From positions 1-64,000 of the forward strand of contig NZ_JBNNGK010000017.1 of NCBI RefSeq assembly GCF_050268245.1: a stretch of DNA of 64,000 nt, written 5' to 3'. Within the stretch, counting starts at the first letter, position 1. The number at the start of each line of letters is the position of its first letter. Positions 24,964-32,903 of the stretch are shown here, piece after piece. The stretch is from JBNNGK01 sp050268245. GTDB taxonomy: Bacteria; Pseudomonadota; Gammaproteobacteria; Enterobacterales; Enterobacteriaceae. Position numbers and translations under genes: made by a program. Under the pieces are notes generated by a model. The model was not told the DNA's origin. It did no database searches and saw only the letters and a list, made by a program, of their open reading frames with translations.

Positions 24964-26931
24964 TTAATCGATCAAGGCATGGCGATAGCGGTGCAGCATA
25001 TCTGCCAACCTTTTCACCGGCCCAGTCACACTCAGCGGAGCCTGATTCTCCACCAGCTTCTGCTGGTATTCATTCATCTCATCCAACAGCCGATCGTAAT
25101 AATAGGCGCGCTTGACGTCATTTTTGGCATTAACCACCCAATCTGCCGTTTTACGAATTTGCTTGTGGAATACCGATAACTCTTCGCTCGCCGGAATATT
25201 GGCACGTTGCATACGCTGGTGCGCAATAATCAGATTCAGCGCCAAACGATACTTGGCAATGTCATTGGGGAACATCATCAGCAATTGATTCAATTGTTGA
25301 TACAGCGCCGGCAAATGGTTTTCATGGCGCTTGGCGGCTTTGGTGGTCAACGCAGACACCGCGCTGCTGACAAACTGATTCAATAAGGTACGCCCGGTAC
25401 GTTCACGCGAGTTATCACGAATCAACAGCAACACCATCAGGCCAACGCAACTGCCAAGAAGCTGCCCGAGTGATGCATCAAGAAACTGTGTGACATTGAA
25501 CTCCATGGGGTTACTCAGCACCAAAATGTTGATGGTGCCCGCCAGCGTACCCAATGAGCCCAATCGCCGTTTTTGCACTTCAATGCCGATAAAGAAAGCC
25601 AGTATCCCCAAACTCAGGCACAGCAACAAAATACTTTGCTGGGTCGCAGGGATGATCACCATAAAATACAGTGCGCCAATAGGGACGGCCATCATCATAC
25701 CGAGGACAAAGTCCAACCCCACCATGCGCGGGTTCGGCGTACGCATCGCCAGTGAGGTAATCACCGCGATGATCACCATAAAACCGCTGCCTGATGTCCA
25801 GCCAGTCCACAGCCACAGCAAACTCCCCAACGCTGTCGCGGTGAAGGTTCGCAACCCATTGATCATTGCGTGATGCCCTTCCGCCGACGTCGGTTTGACC
25901 ACCACTTCACTGCTCAATACGCCCTCTTCCACTGCGCTGATGCTGCTGTTGGTGTGAACACCTTTGGACAACAGCAGGTAGCGAGTCGCGGCACCGACCC
26001 AACTGGTGACGGTTAACAACGTTTCATCGGTGCGATTGGTGGTCAACACTTGGCGCAACAGTTTCAGGCGCTTATGGATCGCCTGCGGCGTTTCCGCGGG
26101 TACCATCAGCAGTTCACGCACGTTCTCTTTCACCGCATTCGGATGATTAAGCAAGATTAAATAGGTTTCACATGCTTGGGTAATCAGCGTCAACGATAGC
26201 GTATGCAGCGCACGTACGCGGCGGTTCACCTTCTGCCAGCGCGAAGACTCCAACATCAGGCTGCTACGCATACCGTTCAGCGCCGTCGCACCTTTCACCA
26301 AATTGCTCCAGGCGCGGTCGATATCTTCTTTTTCCGCATTGCTGATACACATCTGCATCAGTTTGTACTGATCCACCAGTAATTTATCCACCGTACGATC
26401 GATATCTTGTTTAATCGAACGTGGCGAGAAAATCAGATCGGCCAACACAGCACTGACGATACCGAGCACGATCTCACTGCAGCGCTCCACGGCAAACTGA
26501 GGCGCCTCCAGCAGATGCGCCTCACTGGTCGCCACGGTGACGATAATAATCAAGGCGGTATAGCCAGCCAGACCCCACGCGTAAGAGTTTTCTACTTTAA
26601 TCAGCGAGGAAACCCAGGTACAGAAACCGGCCCAAGCGCAGCACAGTAACAGCATCACCACCGGAGCACGCGCGGTCATCACAATGATAATTAGGCCAAC
26701 AAAACAGCCAATGAACGTGCCGATAATACGTAACCAACCACGATGACGGATTGCACCAGAGAAGGGTTCACCACCGGCGGCAAATGCCGGGCCGGCAGCG
26801 ACGATAGCAGCGGTCATGGCTGACCAACGCGGCGTTTCCAGGTTGAGGTGAAAACCGACAAACAGTGCGAACACAATCGCAAAACTCAGCTTGAAGGCAA
26901 ACCTCAGGCGAATAAATACGGGATTATTCAT
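24964..26931 (-). CDS. aaeB: AaeB, aromatic carboxylic acid efflux pump subunit
   Basis: Inner-membrane efflux component (FUSC family, 655 residues) exporting p-hydroxybenzoate and related aromatic acids, acting with the AaeA periplasmic adaptor. Two blocks of hydrophobic helices (about 15-170 and 365-525) flank a cytoplasmic region. Segments such as ETPRWSAMTAAIVAAGPAFAAGGEP near the N-terminus are family features. It overlaps aaeA by one base. Length matches E. coli AaeB (655). Confidence 0.94.
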   Translation of the reverse strand: MNNPVFIRLRFAFKLSFAIVFALFVGFHLNLETPRWSAMTAAIVAAGPAFAAGGEPFSGAIRHRGWLRIIGTFIGCFVGLIIIVMTARAPVVMLLLCCAWAGFCTWVSSLIKVENSYAWGLAGYTALIIIVTVATSEAHLLEAPQFAVERCSEIVLGIVSAVLADLIFSPRSIKQDIDRTVDKLLVDQYKLMQMCISNAEKEDIDRAWSNLVKGATALNGMRSSLMLESSRWQKVNRRVRALHTLSLTLITQACETYLILLNHPNAVKENVRELLMVPAETPQAIHKRLKLLRQVLTTNRTDETLLTVTSWVGAATRYLLLSKGVHTNSSISAVEEGVLSSEVVVKPTSAEGHHAMINGLRTFTATALGSLLWLWTGWTSGSGFMVIIAVITSLAMRTPNPRMVGLDFVLGMMMAVPIGALYFMVIIPATQQSILLLCLSLGILAFFIGIEVQKRRLGSLGTLAGTINILVLSNPMEFNVTQFLDASLGQLLGSCVGLMVLLLIRDNSRERTGRTLLNQFVSSAVSALTTKAAKRHENHLPALYQQLNQLLMMFPNDIAKYRLALNLIIAHQRMQRANIPASEELSVFHKQIRKTADWVVNAKNDVKRAYYYDRLLDEMNEYQQKLVENQAPLSVTGPVKRLADMLHRYRHALID

Positions 26932-27866
26932 TAACCGAACTCACGCAGCCGATGCATCAGTCTCACGAAAGGCGAGCTTTTATCCTTGTGGCGCACGTCT
27001 TTACCGGTGACCACCACGGTCGCGGTCGTCCCGGCGGGATAAGGATGCTGTTGGTCTTCCGCATCAAGGATAATTTTCACCGGTACACGCTGAGCCAAAC
27101 GCACCCACTCCAGATTACTGTCGATGGCCGCCAGCCCTTTAGGATTGTTGGTACTGCTGCTGTTATTCACCCCCGCCGCAATACTGTCCACCGTTCCGCG
27201 CATAATGCGGTTGCTCCCCAACGGCGTAATTTCAACCCTGTCACCTTTGCTCAAACCGTGCAGCTTGGTTTCTTCCAGGTAGGCCAGCACATAGAAGGTG
27301 TTCTTTTTCACCAACGCCACGGCGGTTGAGCCACGGGTGATAAATTCCCCTTCGTGCACATTGAGATTGGTGATCCAACCATCGGCCGGGGCGCGCACAG
27401 TGGTGCGTTCCAGATCCAATTTTGCCAGATCGCGTACCGCGATCGCTTTCGATAACTGATGTTGCACGGTTTGCAGCACGTTATTCGCCTGATCGATCTC
27501 TTCCTGCGACAACGCCCGGATACCGAGTTTAATTCTGCGACCGGCTTCGCGCCGTTTCTCTGCGGCTAACGTCTTGTAATAGGCCACATCGGCGTTGGCT
27601 TCTGCCAATGCCTGTTGATAACGCGGCTGATCGATAACAAACAATACCTGGCCTTTCTTGACCAACTGGTTATCTTGCAACGGCACCTGGGTCAGCAAAC
27701 CACTCACATCCGGCGCGATCGCCACCACATCGGCAGTAAATTTGGCATCCCGCGTCCAAGGCGATTCGGTATAAAACACCCAAGCTTTAAATACGGCGAT
27801 AATCCCCAGCAAAACAAGAATCAAAGTGATCGCGATTCTGGCTATTTTTATTGAAAAATTTTTCAC
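26931..27866 (-). CDS. aaeA: AaeA, membrane fusion protein of the aromatic acid efflux pump
   Basis: Periplasmic adaptor (HlyD/EmrA-like) of 311 residues: an N-terminal membrane anchor (about 10-30), a biotinyl-lipoyl-like half (about 45-80), an alpha-helical hairpin (about 80-150, ADVAYYKTLAAEKRREAG), the second lipoyl half (about 155-200) and a beta-barrel C-terminus. It links AaeB to an outer-membrane channel. It lies between aaeX and aaeB, as in E. coli. Confidence 0.95.
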   Translation of the reverse strand: MKNFSIKIARIAITLILVLLGIIAVFKAWVFYTESPWTRDAKFTADVVAIAPDVSGLLTQVPLQDNQLVKKGQVLFVIDQPRYQQALAEANADVAYYKTLAAEKRREAGRRIKLGIRALSQEEIDQANNVLQTVQHQLSKAIAVRDLAKLDLERTTVRAPADGWITNLNVHEGEFITRGSTAVALVKKNTFYVLAYLEETKLHGLSKGDRVEITPLGSNRIMRGTVDSIAAGVNNSSSTNNPKGLAAIDSNLEWVRLAQRVPVKIILDAEDQQHPYPAGTTATVVVTGKDVRHKDKSSPFVRLMHRLREFG

Positions 27867-27873
27867 AGCGACC

Positions 27874-28077
27874 TCAAATAAAAAGACACGAAATCAGATA
27901 AAACAGGCAGCAATACAGCGCGCTGTTAAACAGCGCAGGATGCCAGACAAAATCATAAATCCCGGTCGGCTGTAATAGGCGGCGAAGCACAAAAAACAAC
28001 GCCAGCGAGACAATCAGCTCAAAAAATATCGGTGGAAATGACAGTCCAAAGATGACCATAACCGGAAGCAAACTCAT
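27874..28077 (-). CDS. aaeX: AaeX, small membrane protein of the aae operon
   Basis: A 67-residue protein with two hydrophobic segments (VMVIFGLSFPPIFFELIVS and LFNSALYCCLFYLISCLF). It is the first gene of the aaeXAB operon; its own function is unknown. The ATG at 28077 is chosen over an adjacent TTG. The 28078-28366 interval upstream holds the divergent promoter. Confidence 0.93.
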   Translation of the reverse strand: MSLLPVMVIFGLSFPPIFFELIVSLALFFVLRRLLQPTGIYDFVWHPALFNSALYCCLFYLISCLFI

Positions 28078-28118
28078 CAAGTTTTCCTTATTGTTTACTT
28101 AGCCGGGGAACAAGCACT

Positions 28119-28142
28119 ATTCTCATTCTCATTCACATTCTC
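28119..28142. repeat. Short tandem ATTCNC repeats upstream of aaeX
   Basis: Four successive hexamers (ATTCTC, ATTCTC, ATTCAC, ATTCTC) lie about 42-65 bp upstream of the aaeX start. On the aaeX strand they read as GAGAAT/GTGAAT hexamers, resembling a degenerate Fur box (GATAAT repeats). Could be an operator or a simple repeat. Confidence 0.4.
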
Positions 28143-28332
28143 TTTACATTCTAGCGGAAGAACGCCACACGGTGTTTCCCAGACAGGTTGTCCAGGTCAT
28201 AAACCTGAAAAAGAGTTAAACTCAGGACATACGTCCGTGAATGGGAATGCGAGGATAATTAGCGACGGTGGCGTCACAAAACTTCGTTGTACGCATTATA
28301 TTAGCCTGCTTACTATCAAGGCATCAACAATC

Positions 28333-28348
28333 TGTGATCTAAATCACT
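28333..28348. promoter_or_regulatory. CRP-type binding site near the aaeR start
   Basis: TGTGATCTAAATCACT has both half-sites TGTGA and TCACT with six-base spacing, and 18 of 22 positions match the CRP consensus. The site ends only 18 nt before the aaeR ATG. Confidence 0.6.
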
Positions 28349-28366
28349 TTTAAGCCAGAGTGAACA

Positions 28367-29278
28367 ATGGAAAGACTTAAACGGATGTCGGTGTACGCAA
28401 AAGTCGTTGAGTGTGGCTCGTTTACCGCCGCCGCACGCCAGCTCGACATGAGCGTTTCATCCATCAGCCAAACAGTGTCTAAACTGGAAAATGAATTACA
28501 AGTGAAGCTGCTCAATCGCAGCACACGCAGCATTGGTCTGACTGAAGCCGGTAAAATTTATTATCAAGGTTGCCGCCGTATGCTGCAGGAAGTCAGCGAA
28601 GTTCACGAACAACTTTATGCGTTTAACAATACTCCCACCGGTAGTCTACGCATTGGCAGTTCTTCCACAATGGCGCAAAATGTATTGGCGACGATGACCG
28701 CCGATATGCTGAAAGAATACCCCGGCCTGACGGTGAACCTCGTGACCGGCATTCCAGCACCGGATCTGATCGCAGATGGGTTGGACGTGGTGATCCGCGT
28801 CGGCGCACTGCAAGATTCCAGCCTGTTTTCTAAACGCCTCGGGTCGATGCCAATGGTGGTGTGCGCCGCCAAAAGTTATTTGGCCCACTTCGGCACGCCA
28901 CAAAAACCCAATGACATGGTGAATTTTTCTTGGTTGGAATACAGCGTGAGGCCGGACAGCCAATTCGAACTGATCGCCCCGGAAGGCATCAGCACGCGCA
29001 TTTCGCCGCAAGGACGCTTCGTCACTAATGATTCCCAAACGATGATCCGCTGGTTAAAAGCCGGTGCGGGTATCGCCTATGTTCCTCTGATGTGGGTGAT
29101 TGAAGAGATCAAACGCGGCGAGATCGAGATCCTATTTAAACGCTATCACTCCGATCCGCGCCCCGTCTACGCACTTTACACGGAAAAAGACAAAATGCCG
29201 CTCAAGGTACAGGTCTGCATTAATTATCTGACTGAATACTTTCAGAAAGTTGGCGAGATTTATCAGGGCTATCGTTAA
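28367..29278 (+). CDS. aaeR: AaeR, LysR-type regulator of aaeXAB
   Basis: LysR-family regulator of 303 residues with N-terminal HTH (GSFTAAARQLDMSVSSISQT, residues 19-38) and a C-terminal effector-binding domain (about 90-300). It activates the divergent aaeXAB efflux operon in response to aromatic acids in E. coli. Position and orientation match that locus. The ATG follows AGTGAACA, a modest ribosome-binding site. Confidence 0.93.
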   Translation: MERLKRMSVYAKVVECGSFTAAARQLDMSVSSISQTVSKLENELQVKLLNRSTRSIGLTEAGKIYYQGCRRMLQEVSEVHEQLYAFNNTPTGSLRIGSSSTMAQNVLATMTADMLKEYPGLTVNLVTGIPAPDLIADGLDVVIRVGALQDSSLFSKRLGSMPMVVCAAKSYLAHFGTPQKPNDMVNFSWLEYSVRPDSQFELIAPEGISTRISPQGRFVTNDSQTMIRWLKAGAGIAYVPLMWVIEEIKRGEIEILFKRYHSDPRPVYALYTEKDKMPLKVQVCINYLTEYFQKVGEIYQGYR

Positions 29279-29396
29279 CCCCTCATCCACTCACCACCTC
29301 ACTATTCATCGTTAAGTACGGATAGAACGATGACGTTGTGTTTACCGGCCACGTCTTATGGCTGGCAGCTTTTAACAATAAATTAACAACAAAGGG

Positions 29397-30335
29397 TTAT
29401 CCACCGAAAACCAGCGAGCCGGGCTTCGCGCCTGCATTGGCGGCAGCAAAGGATTTTGCCTCCGCCGTTGTTTGCAGTATATAGCTGTAATTGGACGACG
29501 CAGTCCATTTGGCTGGGGACGATGTCTGATTGGTAATAGCAGGAATACTGCCCTTATCAGTAAAAGTACCGTTACCCTTATCATCCAGCATGCCGTTACG
29601 CTCACTACCGGCACCGAAATAGTTATTTTCGGAGAGAATATTAGCGTTTTGCGCCAACGTAAAACCTAACTGGAATTGATTAATATAATTATTGTAGACA
29701 TGGAAGTAACCGTAACGCATCAAGCCTGGCGCCCGAACCTGCATATTTTCAAAATGGCAGTGGCAAATAGTCAGGTGCGGATAACCATTATACGCCGGGT
29801 TATTGTCATCAGCCGGATGTCCCAAAATCAGACCATACTTATGATTGGCAAATGAACAATTACTAATAGTGATATAGTCAGCTTTATCCCCTACATACAG
29901 TAATTTATCCGTGCTACCATCATCTGCTGACCAGCTATGCCCGACAAAGGAACAGTGGTCGATCCAATATTTACTGCCGTAGTTGAGATACACCTGAATA
30001 TCATCATTCTGATTAATCCCTTGAGAATGCTGGAAAACGACATTCTGCAAGATGATATTTTGCGAGCTAGGGGTCGCCCGCAGATGAATATTTTTGAGGA
30101 CCCGGTTCTGGAAAGATCCAACCAGCGTTTTATTCGCTCCCATTGAGACTTTAGTCAGGCTTGAGGCTGAAATATTACTATTTAACACCAACACTCGCGG
30201 TGTGGTATCGGCGATATTGCTTTTCAATTGTTCGAGGGTGTTAATATTGACCACGGAACCTGACCATCCGCCGGTCACTTTAGCCGCTTTGGCAAAGCCC
30301 GTCAGGCCGATAAGTTTGCTTGTTGGATATGACAT
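29397..30335 (-). CDS. Pectin lyase (PL1 family) without signal peptide
   Basis: A 312-residue PL1 polysaccharide lyase that by sequence is close to the DNA-damage-inducible pectin lyase (Pnl) of soft-rot Pectobacterium: it shares TNLTGLIGFAKAAK-like N-terminal sequence, DDIQVYLNYGSKYWIDHC, NHKYGLILGHPADDNN and APGLMRYGYFHVYNN. The WIDH motif and the arginine in LMRYGYF are lyase features. It has no signal peptide. The gene lies between aaeR and tldD, a non-E. coli location, so acquisition is likely. AGAGAGG precedes the ATG. Confidence 0.85.
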   Translation of the reverse strand: MSYPTSKLIGLTGFAKAAKVTGGWSGSVVNINTLEQLKSNIADTTPRVLVLNSNISASSLTKVSMGANKTLVGSFQNRVLKNIHLRATPSSQNIILQNVVFQHSQGINQNDDIQVYLNYGSKYWIDHCSFVGHSWSADDGSTDKLLYVGDKADYITISNCSFANHKYGLILGHPADDNNPAYNGYPHLTICHCHFENMQVRAPGLMRYGYFHVYNNYINQFQLGFTLAQNANILSENNYFGAGSERNGMLDDKGNGTFTDKGSIPAITNQTSSPAKWTASSNYSYILQTTAEAKSFAAANAGAKPGSLVFGG

Positions 30336-30548
30336 ATATGCCTCTCTTCGTGAATAAGCTCAATTTCGCGAGCAGGGATTTGACGAAGTGAGGTTAATTT
30401 ATTGTTACAACCGTTTGATAGCGAAACCGTTTTATTGAGAGACAGCACGCAAATGCTGCAACCCGTCGCGTTTGGCAGAACTGAACGTGATGAATACGCT
30501 CTGGCTGACACCGTGAAAGCCGCTTAAGCCTCTTTCCTATCGTAAAAA

Positions 30549-30572
30549 AGGGCGCACTGTGCGCCCTTGATA
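30549..30572 (-). terminator. Terminator of the tldD transcript
   Basis: GGGCGCAC and GTGCGCCC form an 8-bp stem with a very short loop; on the minus strand it is followed by TTTTTTAC. It lies 20-45 nt after the tldD stop. Confidence 0.8.
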
Positions 30573-30591
30573 TTCATGGATACGATAACTA

Positions 30592-32037
30592 TTACGCGGT
30601 TCCGCCAACGGTCAAATTATCCAGCTTCAGCGTCGGCTGACCAACGCCGACAGGCAAACTTTGGCCTTCTTTACCGCACACGCCCACGCCTTTATCCAAC
30701 GCCAGATCGTTACCCACCATCGAAATTTGCTGCATAGCTTCAATGCCTGAACCAATCAGCGTCGCGCCTTTCACCGGTTTGGTGATCTGACCATTTTCAA
30801 TCAGATAGGCTTCCGACGTGGAGAAAACAAATTTACCGGAGGTAATATCCACCTGACCACCGCCAAAGTTTGGCGCATACAAGCCATATTCGACGCTGGC
30901 AATAATCTCTTCCGGCGTCGATTTACCGGCCAGCATGTAGGTATTGGTCATGCGTGGCATCGGTAGGTGCGCATAAGACTCACGGCGGCCGTTGCCCGTT
31001 GGCGCGACACCCATGAGACGCGCATTAAGCTTATCCTGCATATAACCTTTCAGAATGCCATTCTCAATCAATACGTTGTATTGACCGGGTACGCCCTCAT
31101 CATCGATCGCCAACGACCCTCGACGGCCCTGCATGGTGCCATCGTCGACCACGGTACACAGTTCCGATGCCACCAGTTGGCCCATTTGGCCGCTGAACAC
31201 GGAAGTACCGCGACGGTTGAAATCCCCTTCAAGACCATGGCCGACCGCTTCATGCAACAACACGCCCGGCCAGCCTGCGCCCAGCACGACGGGCATACCG
31301 CCAGCCGGCGCGGCGATCGCAGAAAGATTGACCAAGGCCATCCGTACCGCTTCTTTGGCAAACGCATCGGCGCGCGTTTCACCGTCAACCTTTTCTAGGA
31401 AATAGTCATACCCGAAACGGCCGCCGCCGCCACTCGATCCCCGTTCACGTTTACCGTTTTCTTCAACCAAAACACTCACGGAAAGACGCACCAACGGGCG
31501 AATATCCGCCGCCAGCGTACCGTCAGTGGCCGCTACCAGCACTTGCTCATAGACGCCAGTGATACTAGCACTGACTTCCTGCACTCGCTTATCGGCGGCA
31601 CGGGCGATTTTATCCACTCGATGCAGCAACGCGATTTTTTCTTCACGCGGTAAACTTTGCAACGGATCGAGTAACGAGTACATGGCGGGATGCACAATTT
31701 CACCCAACGTACGTACTTTACCGTCTCCCTGTTCACGCACGATACTGCGCGCCGCTTGCGCACTTTGTTGCAAGGCATTGAGCGTAATTTGGTCTGCGTA
31801 GGCAAAGCCGGTTTTCTCACCGCTGACGGCACGCACGCCAACGCCTTGATCGATGTTGTAAGAACCGTCTTTAATGATGCCGTCTTCAATAACCCATGAC
31901 TCATGGAAACTGGACTGGAAATAGAGATCGGCGTAATCGAGGCGGCGTTCAGCCAGTTGCCCTAATACAGCGAACAGGTCTTGATGACTCAGCTTATTCG
32001 CAGCAAGTAAGTGTTCACTGACAAGCGTCAGGCTCAT
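30592..32037 (-). CDS. tldD: TldD, metalloprotease catalytic subunit
   Basis: Zinc-dependent subunit of the TldD/TldE (PmbA) protease, 481 residues. The zinc motif HEAVGHGLEGD (HExxxH, near residue 260) is present. It follows a nitrilase-family gene with only 2 bp between stop and start, and the whole set continues the mreBCD-maf-rng-yhdP minus-strand string. PmbA, its partner, lies at 21837-23177. Confidence 0.96.
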   Translation of the reverse strand: MSLTLVSEHLLAANKLSHQDLFAVLGQLAERRLDYADLYFQSSFHESWVIEDGIIKDGSYNIDQGVGVRAVSGEKTGFAYADQITLNALQQSAQAARSIVREQGDGKVRTLGEIVHPAMYSLLDPLQSLPREEKIALLHRVDKIARAADKRVQEVSASITGVYEQVLVAATDGTLAADIRPLVRLSVSVLVEENGKRERGSSGGGGRFGYDYFLEKVDGETRADAFAKEAVRMALVNLSAIAAPAGGMPVVLGAGWPGVLLHEAVGHGLEGDFNRRGTSVFSGQMGQLVASELCTVVDDGTMQGRRGSLAIDDEGVPGQYNVLIENGILKGYMQDKLNARLMGVAPTGNGRRESYAHLPMPRMTNTYMLAGKSTPEEIIASVEYGLYAPNFGGGQVDITSGKFVFSTSEAYLIENGQITKPVKGATLIGSGIEAMQQISMVGNDLALDKGVGVCGKEGQSLPVGVGQPTLKLDNLTVGGTA

Positions 32038-32039
32038 AA

Positions 32040-32903
32040 TTATTCACTCTTATTGGAGGATGTATTTTCAAACGGCGCAGTGAGCGACGTTTGGAATCTA
32101 TTGTGCCGCTGTACCGACATCTGAGCGCGAATCGTCTTTAGCGCATCGGTATCAACGCGCACCTTCAGTGCAGAAACGGCGTCCGGGTTTTCTGCCAAGA
32201 CCTTACCCCAACCGTCCACCGCCATCGAGTGCCCCCAAGTGCGACGTGTCAGGCCGTGACGGCCAACCTGTGCTGGCGCCAGTATTATGCACTGGTTTTC
32301 TATCGCTCTGGCGCGGAGCAAAATCTCCCAGTGCGCCTCGCCGGTCACACGGGTAAAGGCCGCAGGCACCGAAATCAACTCCGCCCCCTGCTCCCGCAAT
32401 GCCTGGAACAAACCGGGGAAACGCAGATCGTAGCATATCGTCATACCCAAACGCCCCACCGGCGTATCCACCACACTCAACTGCTGGCCATACTGATAAA
32501 TATCCGACTCCCGATAATGGGCGTGCATATCATTAATATCGACATCAAACATATGCAATTTATCGTAGCGGGCGCGAATAACGCCTTGGTCGTCAAATAG
32601 CACACTGCTGGTGGTGATACGCTGCGGGTTTTCGCGGCTCACCAATGGCATGGAGCCAATCAGCAACCATACGCGATAACGGCGCGCCAACTCACGCACG
32701 GCCTGCTGTAGCGGGCCATCACCTTCCGTTTCCGCATGTTGACGATAGGCTTGCGCATCAGCGAAAAGCAGCGCATTTTCCGGCGTCATGACCAGTTTAA
32801 TCCCCGCATTGAGCTGCTTTATCTGCTGCTCAATTTGCGCCAGGTTATCCCGTACCTGCTCGCCACTGCACAGTTGTAACAACGCAACGTTAGCATTTCT
32901 CAT
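32040..32903 (-). CDS. Nitrilase-superfamily carbon-nitrogen hydrolase
   Basis: A 287-residue nitrilase-superfamily amidase, Nit1-like (deaminated glutathione amidase type). The Glu-Lys-Cys triad is visible: TPENALLF, RYDKLHMFD and TICYDLRFP. Relatives repair deaminated glutathione, but the substrate here is not established. It overlaps yhdP by 4 nt (ATGA) and tldD begins 2 nt after it, so it is embedded in the mre-tldD operon; E. coli has no gene at this place. Confidence 0.85.
   Translation of the reverse strand: MRNANVALLQLCSGEQVRDNLAQIEQQIKQLNAGIKLVMTPENALLFADAQAYRQHAETEGDGPLQQAVRELARRYRVWLLIGSMPLVSRENPQRITTSSVLFDDQGVIRARYDKLHMFDVDINDMHAHYRESDIYQYGQQLSVVDTPVGRLGMTICYDLRFPGLFQALREQGAELISVPAAFTRVTGEAHWEILLRARAIENQCIILAPAQVGRHGLTRRTWGHSMAVDGWGKVLAENPDAVSALKVRVDTDALKTIRAQMSVQRHNRFQTSLTAPFENTSSNKSE

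Noticed and set aside
28078..28080. TTG as the aaeX start
   Set aside because: The adjacent ATG matches the length and N-terminus of the family.
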